Source of the DNA: a virus
IMG/VR virus record: IMGVR_UViG_3300035181_000678
Location: 1 to 29,647 of that record
DNA: 29,647 nt
Direction: 5' to 3' (one strand)
Made by a program: the position numbers and the translations under genes. How positions within the stretch are numbered: the first letter of the stretch is position 1; each line of letters starts with the position of its first letter. A model generated the notes under the pieces. It was not told the origin of the DNA. It made no database searches and worked only from the letters and a program-made list of their open reading frames with translations. Shown here piece by piece: positions 24,281 to 29,647 of this stretch.

Positions 24281-24639
24281 TGCTGACCCCTCACTTGATC
24301 GACGCCGACCAGCTGCGCATTGCGCTGGCCGGCGTGCATGCGCTGCTGTGCCTGGGCATTGCCGGGGCCGTCGTCTGCCGGCTCAATGTCACGCATCGCG
24401 GCACGCGGCCGGACGTCCGTGCGCAGTTCGCGGCGCTTTTCGGCGGCGCAGTGGCGTCCGGGCTGCAGCCGGTGCTGTGGAGCGAGTGGCCGGGCTGGGG
24501 GTCGGTCACGCTGGCAGCAATGCTGCTGGTGTACCTCGTGCTCGGCTGGCAACGCTGGCGCCACGGCGCGCCGCCTGGCACGGCATCGGACTGGATGGGG
24601 CTGTCTGCGCCTGAGCATCCAGCCGAGCCGGCGCCGTAG
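24277..24639 (+). CDS. Second small membrane protein, holin/antiholin candidate
   Basis: A 120-residue protein with hydrophobic segments near 15-34 (ALAGVHALLCLGIAGAVVC), 52-66 (ALFGGAVASGLQPVLW) and 75-90 (VTLAAMLLVYLVLGW), and a Pro-rich C-terminus. It is coupled to the upstream membrane protein (ATGA). Two adjacent small membrane proteins are typical of a holin with its antiholin or partner. No periplasmic enzyme domain is present. Which of the two is the pore former cannot be told. Confidence 0.6.
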   Translation: MMLTPHLIDADQLRIALAGVHALLCLGIAGAVVCRLNVTHRGTRPDVRAQFAALFGGAVASGLQPVLWSEWPGWGSVTLAAMLLVYLVLGWQRWRHGAPPGTASDWMGLSAPEHPAEPAP

Positions 24640-24642
24640 CCT

Positions 24643-24738
24643 GTGGGGTGGCGCTGGTGGGTCCGCTACGCGGTGGTGCTGGTCGTGCAGGGGATCGTGC
24701 AGCTGCTCATCGCGTGGGCGCTCGGGCTGTGGCGGTGA
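24643..24738 (+). CDS. 31-residue single-span membrane peptide (candidate)
   Basis: A short GTG-started frame four bases after the previous stop encodes a basic Trp-rich start (GWRWWVRY) and one hydrophobic span (AVVLVVQGIVQLLIAWALGLW) ending in Arg. This fits a tiny membrane peptide of a lysis cassette. There is no ribosome binding site, so coupling to the upstream gene would be required. It may equally be chance in GC-rich DNA. Confidence 0.35.
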   Translation: MGWRWWVRYAVVLVVQGIVQLLIAWALGLWR

Positions 24739-24905
24739 TACCTGATCGATACAGGCTAGCCAATCTCCTTATGCGCGCGTCCCCTTGAACTACGGCGAGC
24801 GGGACGTCCCAGACCGGCATTCTAGCCGTGCCATCTCTATGTGAAGCTCATCCCGTTTATGCTGCACTCATGTATTCGGTGATACGCGCCGATATGGCGT
24901 ATCAC
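24735..24905. promoter_or_regulatory. Three GTGATAC motifs upstream of integrase, one pair as a hairpin (possible attP arm or regulatory sites)
   Basis: GTGATAC occurs at 24735-24741 and 24879-24885, and its inverse GTATCAC at 24899-24905. The last two belong to a 9-bp perfect inverted repeat (24879-24887 with 24897-24905, spacer 9). They surround the otherwise gene-free 184-bp region before the integrase. Arm-type integrase or excisionase sites of attP, or an int operator, would fit. Core sites and a host tRNA end were not identified. Confidence 0.4.
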
Positions 24906-24922
24906 TGGCATGAGGAACAAGC

Positions 24923-25960
24923 ATGGCAAGCATCATCAAGGTGGGCAAGGGCTGGCGGGCACTGATCCGGCGCAAGGGGTTCCCATCCTACTGCAAGACG
25001 TTTTCGACCAAGGCGCAGGCTGATGCCTGGGCGCGCCAGGTCGAGACCGACATCGATCGCGGCCGCGCGCCGTCGGCCACGGCGGTGATGGGGCGGGTGC
25101 TGCTGCTGGCGGATGTGATCACGGCCTACCGTGACCTGCGCGACCGCTCCCGGCCGATCAGCGACAGCAGCAACGAGCACTACATGCTGCGGCATCTGGC
25201 CGATGGCCTGGGCGAGCGCGATGCCATGACGATGACCCCGCACGACCTGGTCGGCTACTGCCAGATGCGCCGCGAGGAAGGCGCCGGCCCCTACACCTGC
25301 AACATGGAGATCAGCAAGCTCGGCACGGCGATGCGCTACGCCGGCGCAGGGCTGAAGGTGACGCTGCCGGACGTGGTGGCCGCAGCGCGGCCGCTGCTCA
25401 ACCACCTCGGGCTGATCGGCGGCGGAGGCCGGCGCGAGCGGCGCCCGACCGATGACGAGCTGGTCCAGATCACCGTGTGGATGGCCGAGCAGAAGGGCGC
25501 GCTGTTCGCTGACATCATCCAGTTCGCGGTGGCCACCGCGATGCGGCGCGGCGAGATCGCGCGCCTGACCTGGGGCGACCTGGACCAGGAAAAGCGCCTG
25601 GTGCTGGTGCGCAACCGCAAGGACCCACGGCGCAAGGCTGGCAACGACCAGTGGGTGCCGCTGCTGGGTACGGCCTGGGAGATCGTGCAGCGGCAGCCGC
25701 GCCAGGATGACGAGTCGCGGATCTTCCCGATCGGCGAGCAGACGGTCAGCAAGTACTTCACCGAAGGCTGCAAGGTGCTGGCCATCCCAGACCTGCACTT
25801 CCACGACCTGCGCCACGAGGGCACGTCACAGCTGTTCGAGCAGGGCTTCGAGATCCAGCAGGTTGCCCTGGTCACTGGCCACAAGGACTGGCGCCATCTG
25901 CGACGCTACACGAACCTCAGGCCCGAGGATCTGCATGTAGGGCCCGGCAAGGACCGGTGA
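24923..25960 (+). CDS. Tyrosine site-specific integrase
   Basis: Recombinase that should integrate and, with an excisionase, excise the phage genome. The N-terminal arm-binding part (IIKVGKGWRALIRRKGFPSY) is followed by a core-binding domain and a catalytic domain with the full set of active residues: Arg208 in TAMRRGEI, Lys233, His294 and Arg297 in HDLR, His320 in TGHKDW and the nucleophile Tyr329 in RRYTN. At 345 residues it is normal for the family. GAGGA about 7 nt before ATG 24923 marks the start. The stop lies only 3 bases from the end of the opposing - strand operon, so converging transcripts overlap. The upstream GTGATAC motifs may be its sites. Confidence 0.95.
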   Translation: MASIIKVGKGWRALIRRKGFPSYCKTFSTKAQADAWARQVETDIDRGRAPSATAVMGRVLLLADVITAYRDLRDRSRPISDSSNEHYMLRHLADGLGERDAMTMTPHDLVGYCQMRREEGAGPYTCNMEISKLGTAMRYAGAGLKVTLPDVVAAARPLLNHLGLIGGGGRRERRPTDDELVQITVWMAEQKGALFADIIQFAVATAMRRGEIARLTWGDLDQEKRLVLVRNRKDPRRKAGNDQWVPLLGTAWEIVQRQPRQDDESRIFPIGEQTVSKYFTEGCKVLAIPDLHFHDLRHEGTSQLFEQGFEIQQVALVTGHKDWRHLRRYTNLRPEDLHVGPGKDR

Positions 25961-25963
25961 CGG

Positions 25964-26497
25964 CTAAATTCTGTTGTGCTGCAAGTCCCGCCATTCGTGG
26001 CGCTCCACGCTTTCAGTCCAGCGCACCATCACCTGCTGCGCCTTGCCGCACCACAGACACGCCCGCGTGTCGCCGTCCTGCGTCCAGCGCGTGTCGTCGC
26101 CAACAAAGTATTCGCGGTGCCGCGTGTCAATGGCGCAGCGGCCATCGGCAACGTAGCGCGGCCAGAAGTCGGCCACTTCCACCAGGCCGCGCAGGTTCAC
26201 CCAGCAGCAGCTTTCCGCCTTCGTGCCGTAGCACAGCACGTTCATCAGCCGCGCGCCAATGAGGTCGCCTAAGTCCAGCATGCCAATCCACAGCGTGCCG
26301 CTTTCGTCGCGGTACACGCGGCTCGTCCAGGCGTGGTGCTTCTTGCTGCGCATCGTCAGCCAGCGGTGCAGGTTCGGGCTGTACTTCGCGCCGTTGCGCG
26401 GGTCCACGGCCCGCACGTCCAGGCCGGTGGGTTGCAGCACAACCCCTCGCTCAAGCCGACCCGCGTCGGCGTTCGGCAGTGTGGTGTCTTCCATCAT
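25964..26497 (-). CDS. Unknown phage protein, last gene of the - strand operon
   Basis: A 177-residue soluble protein with no identified domain. It is rich in Trp/Arg and has a C-terminal CLWC pair (Cys147, Cys150) and an adjacent Cys pair (97-98) that could bind metal, but only one CxxC is clear. Clusters such as YSPNLHRWLTMRSKKH are basic and could contact nucleic acid. GGAGG lies 7 nt before the first ATG (an ATGATG pair), and the start overlaps the upstream stop as ATGA. It runs convergent to the integrase with a 3-base gap. Confidence 0.75.
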   Translation of the reverse strand: MMEDTTLPNADAGRLERGVVLQPTGLDVRAVDPRNGAKYSPNLHRWLTMRSKKHHAWTSRVYRDESGTLWIGMLDLGDLIGARLMNVLCYGTKAESCCWVNLRGLVEVADFWPRYVADGRCAIDTRHREYFVGDDTRWTQDGDTRACLWCGKAQQVMVRWTESVERHEWRDLQHNRI

Positions 26498-26712
26498 GGG
26501 GCCGCCTCCTTGGTCGGCTTAGCTCGAACGTTGGGCCTTCCATACACCTCCCAGCAGGGCACCCTGCCGCCGTTGACCAGTGCAGTCGGCGCCGTCGGCA
26601 CCAGCCGCGTATAGGCTTCGTAGTGCTCATCACCGGTCCTTTCTGGTTTGCATGCTTTTGTGTATCCACGCCAGCACCTTGATTGGGCAGACGGCGTAGT
26701 TCTTCGATCCAT
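26494..26712 (-). CDS. Small unknown protein with doubtful start, probably frameshifted
   Basis: The frame yields 72 residues from ATG 26712, but the first 27 overlap the preceding gene by 83 nt, unlike the 1-4 nt overlaps elsewhere in this operon. The part from HYEAYTRLVPTAP to PTKEAAP reads like a genuine small phage protein, and its stop overlaps the next start as ATGA. A coupled TGATG start exists at 26630-26628 in the next frame, and one missing base there would join it as M-(E/K/Q)-HYEAY. I favour either a frameshifted 45-residue gene or the long alternative start. Function unknown. Confidence 0.5.
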   Translation of the reverse strand: MDRRTTPSAQSRCWRGYTKACKPERTGDEHYEAYTRLVPTAPTALVNGGRVPCWEVYGRPNVRAKPTKEAAP

Positions 26713-26863
26713 CTGTGCCGACGCTCAGCAGCTCACCACGGGGAAAGCCTGCGGGCCGATTGCCTCGCGCAGAGATGGTCATGGTTTTCTGCCCGCTGAT
26801 GATGGCATAGCAACTTTGCATTACTAGATCAACCAGGGGTTCAGCGATATGAGCGGTTTTCAT
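26630..26863 (-). CDS. Small conserved-looking phage protein of unknown function
   Basis: A 77-residue protein starting MKTAHIAEPLVDLVMQ, with a GNRPAGFPRGELLSVG segment that suggests a compact beta-rich fold (ASCH- or PUA-like shape is possible but unproven). ATG 26863 is chosen because it overlaps the upstream HTH gene stop as ATGA; a longer frame extends into that gene. Its stop overlaps a further ATG as TGATG. It is part of the - strand early operon. Confidence 0.7.
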   Translation of the reverse strand: MKTAHIAEPLVDLVMQSCYAIISGQKTMTISARGNRPAGFPRGELLSVGTDGSKNYAVCPIKVLAWIHKSMQTRKDR

Positions 26864-27087
26864 GCCGCCCGCGCCTGTTCCCGGCACTTGTCCAGGTAGT
26901 CAGCGACATCGCGGTAATCGGCCCAGCGCTTGCCGGCATCCAGGTAGGTCAGCACCGGGAAGGTGCCGGCGCTGATCTGGTTGTAGAGGGCACCCTTGGT
27001 GAGGCCCATGACCTCGGCGAGCTGCTCGGTGTTGAGGCGCACGCCATAGCGCTCGGCCACGATCATCTGGGTGACGATGCTGCTCAT
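26860..27087 (-). CDS. HTH DNA-binding protein, excisionase/AlpA-like candidate
   Basis: A 75-residue protein with a MerR/AlpA-style helix-turn-helix: LNTEQLAEVMGLTKGALYNQI (about 19-39) and a wing with FPVLTYLDAGKRWADYRDVADYLD. Small proteins of this type bind attP or a phage promoter. With a nearby convergent integrase, an excisionase role is plausible; a transcriptional regulator of the operon is the alternative. Start overlaps the stop of the 181-residue upstream gene by ATGA, so it is coupled. Confidence 0.7.
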   Translation of the reverse strand: MSSIVTQMIVAERYGVRLNTEQLAEVMGLTKGALYNQISAGTFPVLTYLDAGKRWADYRDVADYLDKCREQARAA

Positions 27088-27629
27088 GGTTGGCTCCGGT
27101 ACAGCTCAGCGCCGGCGACGTCGCCGGGCTCGGTGGTCTGGGTCTGGATGCGATGGCCAAGCCAATCGGCATCATGGCGCAGCTCGATGGCCAAGCCGGC
27201 ATGCGCGCTGACCAGGTCAGCAGCCTCGCCGACAGCTTGCTCGATGGCCATGGCGTAGCGCTCGTTCCAGCGGTAGCCGGTCAAGGCCATCTGGTGCACG
27301 CTGCGCAGCGCGCCGTGCAGGCGACGTGTGAGCAGGTCAGCCGGACCACACAAGCGCATCTGGACACTCGCGCCGAGACCGATCTGCCAGGCCAGTTCAG
27401 CCAGGTCGCCCGGCACTTTGGCGCCATGCTCCAGGCAGTACACCGCGATGCGGGTAGTGCGCACTTGGCTGCGCATAGCCTCATCGACCTCGGCCAGCGT
27501 GCGGGCCCGCTGGAGCCACTGCGGGCGTAGATCGGCAGCAGTGACGCCTAGCGGGTAGGGCGATGCAGCAGCTGCGCCCAGGCAAGCCTGGGCGGCGCTG
27601 CTGAGGGGGCTCAGCTGCCGGCGGGTCAT
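27084..27629 (-). CDS. Unknown phage protein coupled to the ParB-like gene
   Basis: A 181-residue mostly helical protein with no domain I recognise. ATG 27629 (MTRRQLSPL) overlaps the stop of the ParB-like gene as ATGA and is preferred; the frame continues upstream only as an antisense-like extension. Ala/Arg-rich helices (QWLQRARTLAEVDEAMRSQV, ARTTRIAVYCLEHG) and a basic C-terminus suggest a regulatory or nucleic-acid-associated role. Its stop overlaps the HTH gene start. It may be a partner of the ParB-like protein because of the strict coupling. Confidence 0.75.
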   Translation of the reverse strand: MTRRQLSPLSSAAQACLGAAAASPYPLGVTAADLRPQWLQRARTLAEVDEAMRSQVRTTRIAVYCLEHGAKVPGDLAELAWQIGLGASVQMRLCGPADLLTRRLHGALRSVHQMALTGYRWNERYAMAIEQAVGEAADLVSAHAGLAIELRHDADWLGHRIQTQTTEPGDVAGAELYRSQP

Positions 27630-29398
27630 TTCACCAGCCCCGCGACAAAATCGTTGAGGCTGCCACCGGCATCTATCTCGGCCCGGAGCCACTTCGGCAT
27701 CAAGCCCTTGCCGCTCCAGGCCTCACCGGTGTCCGGATGTCGGTACGCGACAGGGCGAGACTGGCTTCCGGCCGTGGCCTGCGGCCAGCGTAGTTCGATC
27801 TGCTGCACGACTTCTTCCAAGTGCCCGCCGTCATCAGTCCAGAGCAAAGCTTGGCTGATGGCGCAAGCCACAGCGATGCGGCCGAGTTCGTCGGGAGATA
27901 GGTCTGCCAGCTGCTCGATGATGTCTTGGCACACCAAGACACCGCCAGTGGTGTCCAGGCCGATGAGTTCCTGGGTACTGCGGCGCGATGTGCAAGCCAG
28001 CGCAGCGCAGACCCAGACCAGATCAACCGTTTCACGGCCATCTCGGCTGCGCAGCACTCTGTGCGCCAGGCGGTCCAGGATGGCGTTCGTTGCAACGGCT
28101 GGATCATCGCCACTGTCGATTTCCCCCGCCCCCCCGTCGTGTTCCTGCGCGTCAGTTTTCTTGCCATCGATGACTGTGACAGGGCCACTGGATTCCAGAC
28201 TGTGGTCCCGCGCAAGCGCGGGGTTATCCAGTTCGACACTTCCGGCCTTACGGCCGGATTCAGCCAGGGGTTCGACGTGGGTTCGGTAAAGTGAAACGAG
28301 TTTGTCCGCTTGATCCGTTGAAATCATTTGAATGATCTGCGGGGGCATGAACGGATGCTTGGTATTGTTGATAAGCACATAAGTCAGCAAATGCTCGTAT
28401 TCGCTGGCGTCTGCGGACGATGCCATAAGCCGATCGCGCAGCACGTTGTACGAAAGCATGCCGGGCCGGTTGTTCCAGGTGCGCCAATACCCAGTAGCAT
28501 CGTTTTCTGATTCAAATTCAAGAATGTCAAACCCTTGGGCGGCATGCTCTCCAAGTTTCCCTCTGAAATGGGCCAGGCGTTTTTGCTTGAAGCAGTCGAT
28601 GTTCGTGCAGACGTCTGGATTGCCTCCGGTGTCGGTCGGGTCGTTGCCGCTGCGATACCTGCATGAAAAGCAGTCTCCAGCCGACTCCAGCAAGGTGGCA
28701 TCTTTCATATCCCAGCCGGCGTGGCGCTTGAGGTCGGTGGCGTAGTCGGCAGCAATGCGCTGCTGCGCAATGCGGAAGCTCACGCCCTGCAAGTCAGCTG
28801 CGGCCTTGATCTGCAGCTTGGGGCTGGCGATGCGGGTGATGAGCAGGGCCACTTCAGCATCAAGCTTGCCGCTGCGTTGCATGGACTTGACTTCAGGGGT
28901 CAGCTCGGCAGCCATGCGCATGCGGCCGTAGACGTAGCTGCGCGTCTTGCCGGTGCGGGCCATGATCTGCTCGGCGGTCATGCCGTGCTGCTGCTTGAGG
29001 TAGAGCATCGCAGCACCTTCGTCCACGGCTGCGACGCCTTCGCGCTCCAGGTTCTCGTGGATTTGAGCCTCAACGACTTCGGTCTCAGTCATCGCCTTGA
29101 CCATGCAAGGGATGGTGTCCAGCCCTGCGCGTTTGGCGGCCATCCAGCGGCGGTGGCCGAACACGATTTCATAATCTGGTGCGGTGTTTACACCAATTTC
29201 ATCATCTTCCGCATATCTGGCGATATTGATTTGCAGCAGGGGCCGCACCAGGATGGGTTCCATGATGCCCTGGCTCAGGATGCTGTTGGTCAGCTCGTCA
29301 AGCGACTCGTCGCTGCAGGACTGGTGGTCGGGTGAGCGCGGGTTGTACCGCGATGGCGCCAGGCGCTGCGGGTGGATGTAGGTGATGGTGGTCGTCAT
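27626..29398 (-). CDS. ParB/RepB/Spo0J-family protein with cysteine cluster
   Basis: A 590-residue ParB-fold protein. The N-terminal domain has the nucleotide-binding GHRRWMAAKR box (81-90) and ENLERE box (115-120), which in ParB proteins bind CTP. A KorB-like helix-turn-helix (HGMTAEQIMARTGKTRSYVYGRM, about 138-160) follows. A four-Cys cluster (243, 246, 264, 269) fits a zinc site seen in plasmid ParB relatives. Beyond about 290 the protein is helical, with an acidic linker (KKTDAQEHDGGAGEIDSGDD) and a long C-terminal domain of unknown role. No ParA partner lies in the window, so it may partition a plasmid-like prophage or act as a regulator or nuclease. The start ATG 29398 overlaps the upstream gene as ATGA. 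Confidence 0.88.
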   Translation of the reverse strand: MTTTITYIHPQRLAPSRYNPRSPDHQSCSDESLDELTNSILSQGIMEPILVRPLLQINIARYAEDDEIGVNTAPDYEIVFGHRRWMAAKRAGLDTIPCMVKAMTETEVVEAQIHENLEREGVAAVDEGAAMLYLKQQHGMTAEQIMARTGKTRSYVYGRMRMAAELTPEVKSMQRSGKLDAEVALLITRIASPKLQIKAAADLQGVSFRIAQQRIAADYATDLKRHAGWDMKDATLLESAGDCFSCRYRSGNDPTDTGGNPDVCTNIDCFKQKRLAHFRGKLGEHAAQGFDILEFESENDATGYWRTWNNRPGMLSYNVLRDRLMASSADASEYEHLLTYVLINNTKHPFMPPQIIQMISTDQADKLVSLYRTHVEPLAESGRKAGSVELDNPALARDHSLESSGPVTVIDGKKTDAQEHDGGAGEIDSGDDPAVATNAILDRLAHRVLRSRDGRETVDLVWVCAALACTSRRSTQELIGLDTTGGVLVCQDIIEQLADLSPDELGRIAVACAISQALLWTDDGGHLEEVVQQIELRWPQATAGSQSRPVAYRHPDTGEAWSGKGLMPKWLRAEIDAGGSLNDFVAGLVK

Positions 29399-29647
29399 GC
29401 AGGGCTCCAGTGCCGCAAGTGGTGCAGCTCGATGTGGTCGGGGTGAATCAGCTCGATGTGGTCACGACGTGTCAGCAGGCCGGCGCCGTGAACGGTGACC
29501 TCGGTACCCTGGCGCAGGCGCAGCATCAGGCTGCGTGCGGCGAAGTGGGCTGCGTTCGTCGCTTCGATGGGCCGGCGCGCGAGGACTGGGGAGCAGTCCG
29601 GTCGCGTGCTGAGCGAGAGCACGAGCCAGCCCGGCGAGCAGTCGGGG
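29395..29647 (-). CDS. Unknown small protein, 5' partial at the right edge
   Basis: The - strand frame is open to the window edge, so the first codons are missing. The visible part has two PDCSP segments, an Arg-rich stretch, and a beta-type tail with TEVTVHGAGLLTRRDHIELIHPDHIELHHL containing a His/Ile pseudo-repeat. No domain is recognised. A GTG at 29622 could be a start but lies inside an uninterrupted frame. It is coupled to the ParB-like gene by ATGA and is the first gene seen of this operon; its promoter must be beyond the edge. Confidence 0.6.
   Translation of the reverse strand, partial: PDCSPGWLVLSLSTRPDCSPVLARRPIEATNAAHFAARSLMLRLRQGTEVTVHGAGLLTRRDHIELIHPDHIELHHLRHWSPA

Noticed and set aside
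24739-24860. tRNA-like stretch near CTTGAACTACGGCGAGC (- strand D-arm-like)
   Set aside because: No T-arm GTTCRA with paired stem, no proper anticodon arm and a D-loop too short, so no tRNA or tRNA-end attachment core can be supported.
27626-29398. Complete ParAB partition system
   Set aside because: No ParA-like Walker ATPase frame is adjacent and no parS set was identified, so plasmid partition is only an option.

Overview
The window is almost entirely a temperate tailed phage with siphovirus-type morphology genes, from a high-GC Gram-negative host. The host is probably a beta- or gammaproteobacterium, judged only from GC-rich codon use and general resemblance of the proteins. No bacterial chromosomal gene and no rRNA, tRNA or CRISPR array was recognised. 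Both ends cut through genes: the primase-helicase on the left and a small unknown protein on the right.

Layout on the + strand. Replication end (2-2644): TOPRIM primase / SF3 helicase, followed by a large imperfect inverted repeat of TGTTTCG-type units (2649-2878). Next come a small unknown gene and a Q-like antiterminator (2910-3595), then a hairpin that may be the Q-dependent late terminator. The late operon starts with an unknown protein and a HAD-fold protein (3707-4701). Packaging follows: a GTAGTC repeat block, Nu1-like small terminase and GpA-type large terminase (4759-7501). An unusual pair of virion-type proteins, one of them a Kelch-like propeller, sits between terminase and portal (7498-9491). 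Head genes follow: gpW-like protein, lambda-B-type portal, a protease/HK97-capsid fusion with a nested start, and head completion proteins (9498-14547). Tail genes are a terminator, tube, chaperone pair joined by a canonical A AAA AAC frameshift site, a 1630-residue tape measure, a distal tail protein and a beta-helix tailspike (14544-23874). Two or three small membrane proteins (holin candidates, 23876-24738) end the late region. A tyrosine integrase with possible arm-type sites upstream follows (24735-25960).

On the - strand (25964 to the right edge) is a tightly overlapping operon convergent with the integrase. In transcription order it holds a partial unknown gene, a ParB-like CTP-box protein, an unknown protein, a HTH protein (excisionase candidate) and three small unknowns, one probably frameshifted.

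The gene chain is strongly translationally coupled: many ATGA or TGATG overlaps run through packaging, head and the - strand operon. No endolysin, no lysogeny repressor and no lambda-like tail-tip set (M, L, K, I, J) was found. These lie outside the window, are replaced, or are missing. The integrase lying directly beside the end of the late genes suggests a circular or free phage genome, or an attachment site elsewhere, rather than a lambda-like prophage cut at its ends. The most useful observations are the palindromic repeat after the replication gene, the nested capsid start, the -1 frameshift site, the composition break in the receptor-binding region, and the propeller protein inserted between terminase and portal.
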